Shown here piece after piece: positions 17,185 through 26,358 of a stretch of 64,000 bases of DNA (position 1 is the first letter of the stretch; every line of letters starts with the position of its first letter). Made by a program: the position numbers and the translations under genes. Below the pieces are notes generated by a model that had not been told where the DNA came from, did no database searches, and saw only the letters and a list, made by a program, of their open reading frames with translations. Source of the DNA: Arthrobacter sp. Marseille-P9274 (lineage in GTDB: Bacteria > Actinomycetota > Actinomycetes > Actinomycetales > Micrococcaceae); assembly GCF_946892675.1 (NCBI RefSeq), contig NZ_CAMPOV010000001.1, positions 2,144,033 through 2,208,032 on the forward strand. The letters are read 5' to 3'.

Positions 17185-18096
17185 TCAGCGTCGGTTCGGG
17201 CGTTGTTCGAGGGCGGCGGCCAGTGCGTCGGCGATGCCCTGAGGGGTTGGCTGGGCGGCCGTCGCGGCCAGCGGCAGGCCCAGCCGCCGGGACTCCGCTG
17301 CGGTGCTGTTGCCGATCGCCACCAGCAGCAGTTTTTCCGGCAGGCCCGGCGCCACCAGGTGCAGCCGCCGGGCGAGGCTCGGCGAGGTGAGGACAACGGC
17401 GTGGATCTCTCCGGCGGCCACCGCCTCATTGAAGTCCTCCGCCGTGATGGGCTCCAGCTCAGCTCCTGCGGGGGCCGCGCCGGCCGAGGCGAGGCTCTGG
17501 GTAATCCGGCGCTCGGGACGGGCCGGATAATCCACCGTGTGGTACGCGACCACCGGCAGCACCTGCCAGCCCTTGCCCATCAGCCCTTCGAAAATGGTGT
17601 TTGCGGCGAGGTCCGCCTGCGGCAGGAACACCTTGGTGCGCAGGGACTGCTCGGGCCGAAGCTCGGTGCCCAGCGGCCAGTCCTCGACGAGGCCGACGGC
17701 GTCCATGGTGCCCTCCGGGACCAGGTCCACGTCGATGCCTTCGGCCTCCAGCGTGCTCGCCGTGGCCGTGCCGACGGCGGCAACTTTAGTATCGCCGATG
17801 AGTTCCGGCAGCGTGGTGCCGAGGGCGGCGGCCCGCTGCTTCAAGGCCCGCACGGTCGTGATGCTGGTCAGCACCATCCATTCGAACCGGCCCTGGCCGA
17901 GCATCCGCAGCGCCTCGTCCAGCTCCTGCGTGGAGCCGGGCTGCTCGAAGTCGATCAGCGGCATCAGCCGCACCTCTGCCCCGCGCCGCCGCAGCTCGGC
18001 GACCATGCCGGCCGCGCGGTCCGCGCTGCGCGGCAGGACGACCGTCATCCCGGCGAGCGGCCTTTCCGGCGCCCGGCGCGGCCGACGCAGCTGCAT
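17185..18096 (-). CDS. hemD: Uroporphyrinogen-III synthase HemD
   Basis: A 303-residue HemD-family protein that cyclises hydroxymethylbilane with ring-D inversion. The family is poorly conserved; recognition rests on VVLPRSADRAAGMVAELRRRGAEVRLMPL at the N-terminus (quoted in part: ADRAAGMVAELRRRGAEV), the FEWMVLTSITTVRAL segment, KVAAVGTATASTLEAEGI and the C-terminal VVLTSPSLARRLH, together with position between hemC and hemB. The ATG at 18096 lies 2 nt after the hemC stop. The earlier in-frame ATG at 18435 lies within hemC and is not used. Confidence 0.88.
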   Translation of the reverse strand: MQLRRPRRAPERPLAGMTVVLPRSADRAAGMVAELRRRGAEVRLMPLIDFEQPGSTQELDEALRMLGQGRFEWMVLTSITTVRALKQRAAALGTTLPELIGDTKVAAVGTATASTLEAEGIDVDLVPEGTMDAVGLVEDWPLGTELRPEQSLRTKVFLPQADLAANTIFEGLMGKGWQVLPVVAYHTVDYPARPERRITQSLASAGAAPAGAELEPITAEDFNEAVAAGEIHAVVLTSPSLARRLHLVAPGLPEKLLLVAIGNSTAAESRRLGLPLAATAAQPTPQGIADALAAALEQRPNRR

Positions 18097-18098
18097 CG

Positions 18099-19070
18099 TC
18101 AGTGTCCAGCGAGCGGGGTCAGCTCCGCCGCGCCCTCGGCCAGCAGGTCTTCGGCCAGGCGGACGCCGAGGTCCAGCGCGGCGCCGGTTCCGTCTGCCGG
18201 CGCTTCCAGCCGCCGGCGCAGCAGGCGCCGGCCGTCCGGGCTGCAGACCACGGCCTCCAGCACCAGCTTCCCGTCCTGCCTGGCAGCAAGGGCACCGATG
18301 GGCGCGCTGCAGCCGGCCTCGAGCCGGGCCAGCAGGGAACGCTCCGCCGTCACCGCGAGCCGGGTGGATTCGTCGTCGTACTCCCGCAAGGCCGCCGAGA
18401 GCACGGTCTCCGCGGCCGCATCCGCCGCCCGGCATTCCACCGCCAGGGCTCCCTGGCCCGGGGCCGGCAGCATGACGGAGGGGTCCAGCAGCTCGGTGAT
18501 CGTCTCCGTGCGGCTCAGCCGCGTCAGTCCGGCGGCGGCAAGGACGACGGCGTCAAGGTCGCCCTTCTTGCCCTCGACCACCTCGGGACCGTGCATCCCG
18601 CGGACGCGGCCGAGCCGGGTGTCCACGTTGCCGCGGATGTCGATGACCTCCAGGTCCGGCCGGGCGGCCCGCAGCTGGGCCGCACGCCGCGGCGAACCGG
18701 TGCCTACCTTGGCGCCGGCGGGCAGTCCGGCCAGGTCCAGGCCGTCGCGCGCGCAGAGCGCGTCGCGGACATCCACGCGCTGCGGGTAGGCGGCGACCTC
18801 CAGTCCCTCGGCCACGCCGGTGGGCAGGTCCTTCAGGGAGTGGACGGCCACGTCGCAGCGGTCGTCGAGCAGCGCCTCGCGCAGCGCGGCGACGAAAACG
18901 CCGGTGCCGCCGATCTGCGCCAGCGAGCCCTTCAGCACGTCGCCCTCGGTGCGGATGCGCACCAGCTCGTATCCCAGCGTCCCCGCGGAGGCCAGCGCCT
19001 CGGCCACCGTCGTCGTCTGGGTCACGGCCAGGGCACTGCCGCGGGTGCCGACACGGACATTCATGCTCAT
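18099..19070 (-). CDS. hemC: Hydroxymethylbilane synthase (porphobilinogen deaminase) HemC
   Basis: A 323-residue enzyme that polymerises four porphobilinogens on a dipyrromethane cofactor. Conserved segments are RVGTRGSALAVTQT, VHSLKDLPT, GTGSPRRAAQL, DIRGNVDTRL and the cofactor-binding cysteine in LEAGCSAPIGALA. The ATG at 19070 overlaps the hemH stop (ATGA); a second ATG two codons later is also possible. Length matches the family. Confidence 0.95.
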   Translation of the reverse strand: MSMNVRVGTRGSALAVTQTTTVAEALASAGTLGYELVRIRTEGDVLKGSLAQIGGTGVFVAALREALLDDRCDVAVHSLKDLPTGVAEGLEVAAYPQRVDVRDALCARDGLDLAGLPAGAKVGTGSPRRAAQLRAARPDLEVIDIRGNVDTRLGRVRGMHGPEVVEGKKGDLDAVVLAAAGLTRLSRTETITELLDPSVMLPAPGQGALAVECRAADAAAETVLSAALREYDDESTRLAVTAERSLLARLEAGCSAPIGALAARQDGKLVLEAVVCSPDGRRLLRRRLEAPADGTGAALDLGVRLAEDLLAEGAAELTPLAGH

Positions 19071-20257
19071 TTGGCGCCCGTTCCCACGGTGGAGTCGAGG
19101 CCGGCCACCGTCGGCTTTTCGCCCCTGCGGTTGGCGCAGCAGTTGGGCATGCACACGTCCATCCACGGGCCCAGCTTGGTCAGCGCCGGGCGGTCGGCAA
19201 TGTTGTTCTTCTCCGTGCGTTCGCAGACGAGGTCCACCAGGCCCTCGACGAACTTCCGGTGGACACCCGGGGTCGGCACGCGCGTGGCGGCGAGGCCCAG
19301 CTCGGCGCAGGTCTGCAGGGCCTCGGTATCCAGGTCCCAGACGACTTCCATATGGTCGCTGACGAAACCGAGCGGCACGATCACGACCCCCTTGGCTCCC
19401 TTGCCGGGCAGCTCCTGGAGCGCATCGTTGATGTCCGGTTCGAGCCACGGGATGTGCGGCGCGCCGGAACGGGACTGGTAGACGAGCGACCAGTCGGCGC
19501 CGGCCGCCTCGGGCACGCGGTCCAGCACCGCCTGCGCGGTGGCCAGGTGCTGCGCGACGTAGGCGCTGCCGCCGTCGAACTCCATGCCCCGCGGACCCGC
19601 GGCCTCGGCATCGCCGATCGGGATGGAGTGGGTGGCGAACATGATGTGGACCGGTGCGTCCGGCTCGCCCTTGGCGGCCAGCTCGGCCCGCACGGTGGCA
19701 AGTCCGGCGGCGACGCCCTCGGCGAACGGCTCGACGAAGCCGGGGTGGTCGAAGTACTGGCGCACCTTGTCCACCTCGAGCTTGCCCTCCAGGCCGGTCT
19801 CGACCAGGGCCATGCCGAAGTCCTCGCGGTACTGGCGGCAGCTGGAGTAGCAGGAGTAGGCGCTGGTGCTCACGGCGAGCACCCGGCGGTGCCCGGCGTC
19901 GTAGGCTTCCCGGAAGGTGTCGGCGATGAACGGTGCCCAGTTGCGGTTGCCCCAGAGCACCGGCAGGTCGATCCCGCGCCGCTGCAGCTCGGCCTCCAGG
20001 GCCTGCTTCAGCGCGCGGTTCTGCGCGTTGATCGGGCTGATGCCGCCGAACGCCCGATAGTGGTGCGAGACTTCCTCGAGCCGCTCGTCCGGGATGCCGC
20101 GCCCTCGCGTGACGTTGCGCAGGAACGGGATGACGTCCTCCTGGCCCTCGGGTCCGCCGAAGGAAGCGAGGACGACGGCGTCGTACGGCTTCGGCTCCAT
20201 CCGGCCGTTCGCGTCGACGCCGGCCAGCGGATCGAAGCCGGAACCGGCGGTGCTCAC
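19067..20257 (-). CDS. hemH: Ferrochelatase (coproporphyrin type) HemH/CpfC
   Basis: A 396-residue ferrochelatase. Because HemQ is encoded next to it and the oxidase is of the coproporphyrinogen type, it should insert iron into coproporphyrin III rather than protoporphyrin. Motifs include VVLASFGGPEG, YRAFGGISPIN, the metal-site His in FATHSIPIGD and YQSRSGAPHIPWLEPDI. The C-terminal cysteines (VCMPNCC) match the position of [2Fe-2S] ligands known from actinobacterial ferrochelatases. It starts with GTG, overlapping the hemQ stop by GTGA. Membrane association is not evident. Confidence 0.93.
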   Translation of the reverse strand: MSTAGSGFDPLAGVDANGRMEPKPYDAVVLASFGGPEGQEDVIPFLRNVTRGRGIPDERLEEVSHHYRAFGGISPINAQNRALKQALEAELQRRGIDLPVLWGNRNWAPFIADTFREAYDAGHRRVLAVSTSAYSCYSSCRQYREDFGMALVETGLEGKLEVDKVRQYFDHPGFVEPFAEGVAAGLATVRAELAAKGEPDAPVHIMFATHSIPIGDAEAAGPRGMEFDGGSAYVAQHLATAQAVLDRVPEAAGADWSLVYQSRSGAPHIPWLEPDINDALQELPGKGAKGVVIVPLGFVSDHMEVVWDLDTEALQTCAELGLAATRVPTPGVHRKFVEGLVDLVCERTEKNNIADRPALTKLGPWMDVCMPNCCANRRGEKPTVAGLDSTVGTGAK

Positions 20258-20961
20258 CGCAGCACCTCGGCGATCTCCGCCGTCGTGATCCGGCGGCCGG
20301 TGTAGAAGGGGATCTCCTCGCGGACGTGGTTGCGGGCCTCGGTGTAGCGCAGGTGGCGCATGAGGTCCACCAGGTCGATCAGTTCCGGGGCCTCGAGGGC
20401 GAGGATCCATTCCCAGTCGCCCAGGGCGAACGAGGCCACGGTGTTGGCGCGCACCTGCGGGAAGTCGCGGCCCAGCAGGCCGTGGTCGCGCAGCATCTTC
20501 CCGCGTTCCGCCGCCGGCAGCAGGTACCACTCGTACGACCGCACGAACGGGTACACGCACAGCCAGGACTCGGGCTCTTCGCCGCGCGAGAACGCCGGGC
20601 TGTGGTCCTTGGAGAATTCGGCGTCGCGGTGCACGCCCATGGCGGACCAGACGATGTCCGTCTCTTCGAACAGCCCGGTCCGGCGGATGGTGCGCACGGC
20701 GGCCTGCAGCTGCTCCGGCTCGGCGCCGTGCAGCCAGATCATCACGTCCGCGTCCTCGCGCATGGCGGAGACGTCGTAGGCGCCGCGCAGCGTCACTCCC
20801 TTGTCGCCGAGGGCGGCGACGGTCGAATCGAACTCGGCGAGGGCCGAGTCGGCGATCTCCGCGCCGGAGCGCTTGAAGACTGTCCAGAGGGTGTAGAAGA
20901 GGGCTTCTTTTTCCGCGGTATCGGCGGCGCTGGTTGACCCGGACGGGGACGTTTCACTCAT
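20254..20961 (-). CDS. hemQ: Coproheme decarboxylase HemQ/ChdC
   Basis: A 235-residue chlorite-dismutase-fold protein that oxidatively decarboxylates two propionates of coproheme to give haem b, the last step of the coproporphyrin-dependent pathway. Family features are LFYTLWTVFKR, REDADVMIWLHG, and SYEWYLLPAAERGKMLRDHG, which includes the reactive tyrosine region. The start MSETSPSG at 20961 is preferred over an ATG 15 codons upstream that lacks conservation with the domain. It is preceded by a palindrome that may be its operator. Confidence 0.93.
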   Translation of the reverse strand: MSETSPSGSTSAADTAEKEALFYTLWTVFKRSGAEIADSALAEFDSTVAALGDKGVTLRGAYDVSAMREDADVMIWLHGAEPEQLQAAVRTIRRTGLFEETDIVWSAMGVHRDAEFSKDHSPAFSRGEEPESWLCVYPFVRSYEWYLLPAAERGKMLRDHGLLGRDFPQVRANTVASFALGDWEWILALEAPELIDLVDLMRHLRYTEARNHVREEIPFYTGRRITTAEIAEVLR

Positions 20962-21006
20962 GCTTAACAGTCTGCCTTCTGAGTAGGTGTTAGTCGAAAA
21001 CGGCAA

Positions 21007-21025
21007 CTTCTACACATTGTAGAAG
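21007..21025. promoter_or_regulatory. 19-bp palindrome between hemG and hemQ
   Basis: CTTCTACA (21007-21014) and TGTAGAAG (21018-21025) form a perfect 8-bp inverted repeat around CAT. It is AT-rich compared with its surroundings and lies 46 nt upstream of the hemQ start, just after the hemG stop. It could be a dimeric repressor operator for an internal hemQ promoter, or an RNA hairpin; there is no U-run to make it a terminator. Confidence 0.5.
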
Positions 21026-21030
21026 AAATT

Positions 21031-22485
21031 TCAGGACGACGGCGGCTGCGTCGCCAATTCTGCGGCCAGCCGACGCGAGCGTGCACGGGCATCGGCAACG
21101 ACGGCGACCAGCCCGGTCCCGGCCAGCCACGCTCCGGCCACCTGGAGCCGGGCGCTGCTGCCCGCGAGCTCGCGCACGGCGGCGACGCGGTCGCGGTGCC
21201 CCACTGTGGCGGACGGCAGCGCGCCGGTCCAGCGGACCACCTTCCAGCCGAGCATGTCGGCGTCGATGACAGGCACGCCCAGCAGGGCCGTGGCATCGGT
21301 CAGCGCCTGGCGGTAGAGCGCCTCGTCGGTCCAGCCCGTGTAGTCCTCGCCACCGGCCGCCTCCGGACGCCCGGTGGCCCGGCCGTAAGACAGGCGAAGC
21401 ACATGCGTTCCCGGGCCGGTCTGCGCGGCGAGCCAGGGCCACTTGGCGGTGGCGTGCGTGAGGGCCTTGGCGCGGATACCCTTGGTCCCGGCCGCCACCA
21501 GCAGGCCCGTCCCGCGCGGCTTCGCGTCCAGCTCCGGCTCGTCCAGTACTAGTGTCACCAGGGCGACGGCGGGCCCGGGTCCCGGTCGGAGGGCGCCGAG
21601 GCCGGGAACTTCCGGCGCCAGGAGGTCGACGGCGGTGCCGCCGTCCGCGGCCATGACCAGGCCCGCCGCCGTGAACGTGCCGGCCTCCGACTCGACTCGC
21701 CACACGCCGTCGCTTTTGGAGACCGCGGACACCCTGGCCCCGGTATGCACCGCCACGCCCTGCCGGGCCAGGTCGGCCAGCAGCGCCTCGGTCAGCCGGC
21801 CCATGCCGCCGTCGATCCCGGCCACCGCCGAACCTGCCGGAGCCGCACTGCGCAGGGCGCCGACGGCGGCCTGCAGGGAACCGTGGCTGGCCACGGACGC
21901 GCGCAGGCCGGGGGCCACGGAGTCCACGTCCAGCACGTCCGGGTCGGCCGAGTAGACGCCGGCCGCCACCGGCGCGACCAGCCGCTCCAGGACTGCGCCG
22001 CCCATCCGGGCGCGGACCAGTTCGCCCAGGCTCAGGTTGTCCTTGCCCAGCAGGTTGCCCAGCGGCAGCACCTTGTCAGCCGCGGCGCGCAGGGCCGCCG
22101 TCCGGCCGATCGCGGCGACGATGGCCGGGTCCAGCGGGTCGGCGGGGATGCCCAGGATGCCGCTCTTCGGCAGCGGCTGGACCGCATCTGGCAGCTGCAG
22201 CCAGGCACCGGCGGGGTCCGGCTGGACCAGCTCCTCCCCCAGCCCCAGCTCGGCGGCCAGATCGGAGACCGTGCGGGTGCGGGTGGCAAAGGATTCGGCG
22301 CCGGCATCGAGCATGAAGCCGGCGACCTCATGCCGGGTGACGCAGCCGCCGCAGCGCTCGGCGGCCTCGAGCACCGTCACCCTGACGCCGTGCAGGGCCA
22401 GTTCACGGGCCGAGACGAGCCCGGCGATCCCGCCGCCGACCACGATCGCGGCCGGCAGCCGGGACTGCTGTGCGCGGTGCGGCAT
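21031..22485 (-). CDS. hemG: Coproporphyrinogen III oxidase, FAD-dependent (HemG/HemY/CgoX)
   Basis: A 484-residue FAD enzyme of the HemY/CgoX family that removes six electrons from the porphyrinogen ring. The N-terminal dinucleotide fold is clear: AIVVGGGIAGLVSARELALHG, with VTVLEAAERCGG. Further family segments are GFMLDAGAESFATR and the C-terminal VAGAWLAGTGLVAVVADA. In organisms with HemQ the substrate is coproporphyrinogen III; that assignment is by context. It starts 2 nt after hemE. Confidence 0.92.
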   Translation of the reverse strand: MPHRAQQSRLPAAIVVGGGIAGLVSARELALHGVRVTVLEAAERCGGCVTRHEVAGFMLDAGAESFATRTRTVSDLAAELGLGEELVQPDPAGAWLQLPDAVQPLPKSGILGIPADPLDPAIVAAIGRTAALRAAADKVLPLGNLLGKDNLSLGELVRARMGGAVLERLVAPVAAGVYSADPDVLDVDSVAPGLRASVASHGSLQAAVGALRSAAPAGSAVAGIDGGMGRLTEALLADLARQGVAVHTGARVSAVSKSDGVWRVESEAGTFTAAGLVMAADGGTAVDLLAPEVPGLGALRPGPGPAVALVTLVLDEPELDAKPRGTGLLVAAGTKGIRAKALTHATAKWPWLAAQTGPGTHVLRLSYGRATGRPEAAGGEDYTGWTDEALYRQALTDATALLGVPVIDADMLGWKVVRWTGALPSATVGHRDRVAAVRELAGSSARLQVAGAWLAGTGLVAVVADARARSRRLAAELATQPPSS

Positions 22486-22487
22486 GG

Positions 22488-23549
22488 CTAGAGTTCCACC
22501 TCGTGGATCAGTTCGACGACGCGCGTCAGCACCTCCGGGTCGGTTTCCGGCGGGACGCCGTGGCCCAGGTTGAGGACGTGGCCCGGTGCGGCGGCTCCGG
22601 CGGCAATCACCTCGCGGACGTGGGCCTCAAGCACCTCCCACGGAGCGGCCAGCAGCGCCGGATCGATGTTGCCCTGCAGCGGGGTGGTGCCGCCCAGGCG
22701 CCGGTTGGCCTCGTCGAGCGGCAGCCGGTAGTCCACGCCGATGACATCGACACCCACGTCGCGCATCGCCCCCAGCAGCTCGGAGGTACCGGTGCCGAAG
22801 TGGACCAGCGGGGCACCCAGGTCGCGGACGTGGTCGAGGGCCCGGGCCGATGCCGGGGCGACGTGCCGGCGGTAATCAGCGAGCCCCAGCGAACCGGCCC
22901 AGGAGTCGAAGAGCTGCCCGGCACTGGCACCGGCTTCCAGCTGGGCCCGGAGGAACTTGCCGGAGGCGTCGGCCGCCCAGTCCGTCAGCGCCCGCCAGGT
23001 TTCCGGCTCCGCGTGCATCATGGTCCGCGGACCAAGATGGTCCCGGGAGGGCTTGCCTTCGACCATGTAGGCCGCCAGGGTGAACGGCGCGCCGGCGAAG
23101 CCGATCAACGGCTTGCTGCCGAGCTCCGCCACGGTCAGCCGGACGGCTTCCCGGATCGGCTCGAGGGCCGCGTCGTCCAGGACCGGCAGATTGGCGACGT
23201 CGGCCGCGGTGCGCACGGGAGCACCGAGCACCGGCCCGATGCCGGGAACAATATCGACGTCGACCCCGGCCAGCTTGAGCGGAATGACGATGTCCGAGAA
23301 GAAAATACCGGCGTCCACGTCGTGCCGCCGGACCGGCTGCAGCGTGATTTCAGCCGCCAGCTCCGGCTTGAGGCACGAGTCCAGCATGCCGATGCCGCGG
23401 CGGACCTCCCGGTACTCAGGCAAGGAACGCCCCGCCTGGCGCATGAACCAGACCGGCCGGCGTTCCGGCTTCCCTCCGCGGTAGGCAGTGATCAGGGCTG
23501 AGTCCGCAGTGCGGCCGTCCATCAGGGGGTGGGAAGCATTCAAGGTCAT
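22488..23549 (-). CDS. hemE: Uroporphyrinogen decarboxylase HemE
   Basis: A 353-residue enzyme that decarboxylates uroporphyrinogen III to coproporphyrinogen III. The family signature RPVWFMRQAGRSLPEYR is at residues ~31-47, and DSCLKPELAAEITLQPVRRHDVDAG, FSDIVIPL, GFAGAPFTLAAYMVEG and NLGHGVPPETDPE follow (shown in short pieces). The ATG at 23549 fits the domain start; it is the first gene of the minus-strand haem operon and is divergent from hemA. Confidence 0.95.
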   Translation of the reverse strand: MTLNASHPLMDGRTADSALITAYRGGKPERRPVWFMRQAGRSLPEYREVRRGIGMLDSCLKPELAAEITLQPVRRHDVDAGIFFSDIVIPLKLAGVDVDIVPGIGPVLGAPVRTAADVANLPVLDDAALEPIREAVRLTVAELGSKPLIGFAGAPFTLAAYMVEGKPSRDHLGPRTMMHAEPETWRALTDWAADASGKFLRAQLEAGASAGQLFDSWAGSLGLADYRRHVAPASARALDHVRDLGAPLVHFGTGTSELLGAMRDVGVDVIGVDYRLPLDEANRRLGGTTPLQGNIDPALLAAPWEVLEAHVREVIAAGAAAPGHVLNLGHGVPPETDPEVLTRVVELIHEVEL

Positions 23550-23556
23550 ACCCCCG

Positions 23557-23562
23557 ATTCTG
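23557..23562 (-). promoter_or_regulatory. Possible -10 box for the hemE operon
   Basis: CAGAAT on the minus strand lies 7 nt before the hemE ATG, with no ribosome site between, suggesting a leaderless operon transcript. The match to TANNNT is incomplete. Confidence 0.35.
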
Positions 23563-23716
23563 CCCTGTGGTCCGGCGCCAAAGCCAACGGAGCGGGCCCG
23601 GCGGACCGGCGCGGACGAGAGCCTCACCGCCCCCAGTGGCTAAAATCACGGATGAATCCGACCCAAACACAGGGTTAACAGGGCATCCTTACAAGATTCG
23701 CCGGACCGCCGGCGGC

Positions 23717-23722
23717 TAAGAT
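23717..23722 (+). promoter_or_regulatory. -10 box for hemA
   Basis: TAAGAT lies 10 nt before the GTG at 23733. It overlaps the in-frame ATG at 23721, which argues that the ATG is promoter sequence and the GTG is the real start. Confidence 0.4.
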
Positions 23723-23732
23723 GGGAAACGCT

Positions 23733-25061
23733 GTGGTCTTACTATCTCTCGTTGCGACGCATTCCGATCTGGACCTCGAAACTGTTGCCCGCCTGAGCGC
23801 CGGCTCCTCCGAGGTCGCTGCCAACGTGCTCGCAGACGGAATGCCTGTTTCCGGTGCCGTCGTCCTGGCCACCTGCAACCGCGTCGAGTTCTACTGCGAA
23901 ACCGGTGCCGATACGGACATCGAGGCCGCCCGCTCGGCCGTGGTCGCCGAGATCGCCCGCCAGTCCGGGCTGGACGAACAGCTCGTCTCGCGCTCCTTCA
24001 CCACCAACACCGGGTCCGATGTGGCCCGGCATCTGTTTTCCGTCGGTGCCGGACTGGATTCCGCCGTCATCGGGGAACGTGAGATCGCCGGCCAGGTACG
24101 CCGCGCCCTCAACGTCGCCCAGCAGGCCGGCACCGCCAGCGGCGCGCTCGTCAGGCTCTTCCAGACCGCGTCCCGCACGGCCAAGGACGTCGGCGCCCAG
24201 ACCGCACTCGGCGGGCGCGGCCTGTCCATCGTCTCGGTCGCGCTCGAACTGGCCACCGACCTGGCGGAGGACCGCGACTGGTCCGGCAAGAACGTCGTCG
24301 TTTTCGGCACCGGCGCCTACGCTGGCGCCACTATGGCCCTGCTGCGCGAGCGCTCCTGCGCCAACGTGGCCGTCTACTCGTCCTCGGGACGCGCACGGAC
24401 CTTCACCGCGACCCGGGGCGGAACCCCGCTGACGGAGGAGACCCTCCCGGCCGCGCTGGCGGCGGCGGACGTGGTCATCGGCTGCAGCGGCAGCGACCAG
24501 CAGGTCAGCGCGGAGCGCGTGGAGGAGGTCCGCCGCGGGACCGACAAGCCGCTGATCATCATCGACCTCGCCCTGACCCACGATTTCGAGCCCGCCGTCG
24601 GCGATCTGGACGGCGTGGACCTGATCACGCTCGAGTCCGTCCGGCTCGCCGCTCCCGAGGAGCAGGCCGAGTCGGTCCACCAGGCCGCCGAGATCGTCAG
24701 CCACGCCGCCCGCGCCTTCGAGGAAGAGCAGCAGGCCCGCACCATCGACACCGCCATCGTCGCCCTGCGCCGCCACACCATGGCCGTCCTGGAGACGGAG
24801 CTGGAGAAGGTCCGCTCGCAGCACGGCTGCACCGGTCCGGCGCAGGAAGTCGAGTTCGCCATGCGGCGCATGGTCAAGCAGTTGCTCCACCTGCCTACGG
24901 TCCGGGCCCGCGAACTCGCCGCGGACGGCCGCCAGCACGAATACATCGCCGCGCTGGAGGCCCTCTACGGCATCAGCATGGGAGAAGCCGCCCCGGCCGC
25001 AGCCGAGGACAACTGCCCGGTGCCGCGCCGGGCAGAGCCGGGCGAGGCCGCGTCCGCCTGA
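23733..25061 (+). CDS. hemA: Glutamyl-tRNA reductase HemA
   Basis: A 442-residue NADPH enzyme that reduces glutamyl-tRNA(Glu) to glutamate-1-semialdehyde, the first committed step of haem synthesis. The catalytic Cys48 is in [12 protein letters not shown]; the GERE-containing motif [14 protein letters not shown] and the nucleotide-binding [11 protein letters not shown] are present, followed by a helical dimerisation domain. The GTG start gives [10 protein letters not shown], the usual beginning of actinobacterial HemA; an ATG 4 codons earlier lies in the promoter. The C-terminal ~30 residues (rich in Pro and Ala) are not conserved. It is divergent from hemE. Confidence 0.93.
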   Translation: MVLLSLVATHSDLDLETVARLSAGSSEVAANVLADGMPVSGAVVLATCNRVEFYCETGADTDIEAARSAVVAEIARQSGLDEQLVSRSFTTNTGSDVARHLFSVGAGLDSAVIGEREIAGQVRRALNVAQQAGTASGALVRLFQTASRTAKDVGAQTALGGRGLSIVSVALELATDLAEDRDWSGKNVVVFGTGAYAGATMALLRERSCANVAVYSSSGRARTFTATRGGTPLTEETLPAALAAADVVIGCSGSDQQVSAERVEEVRRGTDKPLIIIDLALTHDFEPAVGDLDGVDLITLESVRLAAPEEQAESVHQAAEIVSHAARAFEEEQQARTIDTAIVALRRHTMAVLETELEKVRSQHGCTGPAQEVEFAMRRMVKQLLHLPTVRARELAADGRQHEYIAALEALYGISMGEAAPAAAEDNCPVPRRAEPGEAASA

Positions 25062-25110
25062 CCGCGACTCCAACTGACCGCGGTTCGAGCCTCCGCCCGA
25101 CGGCCGCCTC

Positions 25111-26295
25111 TCAGTAGACCGCCTTCTCCGGTTCCACGTCGCGCACCCAGGCGAGGACCCCGCCGTCGAGATGGCGCACTTTGGTGTAGCCATGGTCCAG
25201 CAAATCCCGCAGCACCTCGGCCGACCTCGCTCCGCTCTTGCAGTGCAGGATCAGTTCCTTGTCCCGCGGCAGCTCCCCCACCGCCTCGCCGGAGAGGATC
25301 CGGCCCTTGGGCACCAGCCTCGCGCCGGGGATGTGCACGATCTCGTACTCCCCCGGCTCCCGGACGTCGATCAGCTCAAAGGACGCGCCGCCGTCGTCCC
25401 TTGACCGCAGCATCCCGGCAAGTTCCGTCGCGCTGACGGTGTGCCCGGCGTCCACGACCGGGGCCGGGCCCACGCCGCAGAAGGCTTCGTAGTCCGCCAG
25501 CTTCGTGATCGGCTCCCCGTGCGGGTCCTTGCGGACCTTCAGCTCCCGCCAGCTCATCTGGAGGGCGTTGAATACCAGCACGCGGCCCAGCAGGGTGGTG
25601 CCGATCCCGGTGATCAGCTTGATCGCCTCGTTAACCATGACCGAGCCGATCTGGGCGCACAGCACGCCGAGCACCCCGCCCTCGGCGCAGGAGGGAACGG
25701 AGCCGGGCGGCGGCGCCTCGGGGTAGAGGTCGCGGTAGTTCGGCCCGTACCGGTCCCAGAAGACGCTGACCTGACCGTCGAAGCGCAGGATCGATCCCCA
25801 GACGTAGGGCTTGCCCAGGATCGCAGCGGCGTCGTTGACAAGGTATCGCGTGGCGAAGTTGTCCGTCCCGTCGAGGATCACGTCGTAGCCGGCAAAGATG
25901 TCCAGCGCGTTGGTGGCGTCCAGCCTGGTTTCGTGAAGTACGACGGCGGTGCCCGGGTTCAGGTCCAGGATGCTGTCCCGCGCGGATTGGGCTTTGCTCC
26001 GCCCAAGGTCCCGCACCGTGTGGATCACCTGCCGCTGGAGGTTGCTCGCCTCGACCACGTCGTCGTCGACGATGCCGATGGTGCCCACGCCTGCGGCGGC
26101 CAGGTAGAGCATGGCGGGCGAGCCCAGGCCCCCCGCCCCGATGACCAGCACCCTCGCGTTTTTCAGCCGCAGCTGGCCCTGCAGCCCCACCTCCGGGATG
26201 ATCAGATGGCGCGAGTAGCGCTGCATCTCTTCCGGGGTCAAGGCTGCGGCGGGCTGCACGAGCGGCGGCAGCGCCACGGATTCCTGCGTGCTCAT
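25111..26295 (-). CDS. moeZ: Molybdopterin-synthase adenylyltransferase/sulfurtransferase MoeZ (ThiF-rhodanese fusion)
   Basis: A 394-residue E1-like enzyme that adenylates the GlyGly end of a sulfur-carrier protein and supplies sulfur. The ThiF/MoeB domain (~20-255) has the nucleotide motif VIGAGGLGSPAMLYLAAAGVG (in part GAGGLGSP), the Arg finger region DVVEASNLQRQ and the DGTDNFATRYL motif. The rhodanese domain (~285-390) has the active cysteine in LHCKSGARS. In mycobacteria MoeZ serves MoaD and the cysteine carrier CysO. The nearby thiS suggests it could also activate ThiS, since no separate thiF is seen. The start is supported by a leaderless TAGATT box. Confidence 0.88.
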   Translation of the reverse strand: MSTQESVALPPLVQPAAALTPEEMQRYSRHLIIPEVGLQGQLRLKNARVLVIGAGGLGSPAMLYLAAAGVGTIGIVDDDVVEASNLQRQVIHTVRDLGRSKAQSARDSILDLNPGTAVVLHETRLDATNALDIFAGYDVILDGTDNFATRYLVNDAAAILGKPYVWGSILRFDGQVSVFWDRYGPNYRDLYPEAPPPGSVPSCAEGGVLGVLCAQIGSVMVNEAIKLITGIGTTLLGRVLVFNALQMSWRELKVRKDPHGEPITKLADYEAFCGVGPAPVVDAGHTVSATELAGMLRSRDDGGASFELIDVREPGEYEIVHIPGARLVPKGRILSGEAVGELPRDKELILHCKSGARSAEVLRDLLDHGYTKVRHLDGGVLAWVRDVEPEKAVY

Positions 26296-26301
26296 AGTGC
26301 C

Positions 26302-26307
26302 AATCTA
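26302..26307 (-). promoter_or_regulatory. -10 box for moeZ
   Basis: TAGATT on the minus strand, exactly 6 nt before the ATG at 26295; no ribosome site, leaderless architecture. Confidence 0.5.
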
Positions 26308-26358
26308 CGCGCAGCGGGCAGAATGCGGACAAAAATGAACCCGTCCGCGCCCGCCGGG

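Noticed and set aside
21000-21030. Palindrome as a rho-independent terminator of hemG
   Set aside because: The 8-bp stem has no U-run after it on the minus strand, so termination is unlikely; an operator is preferred.
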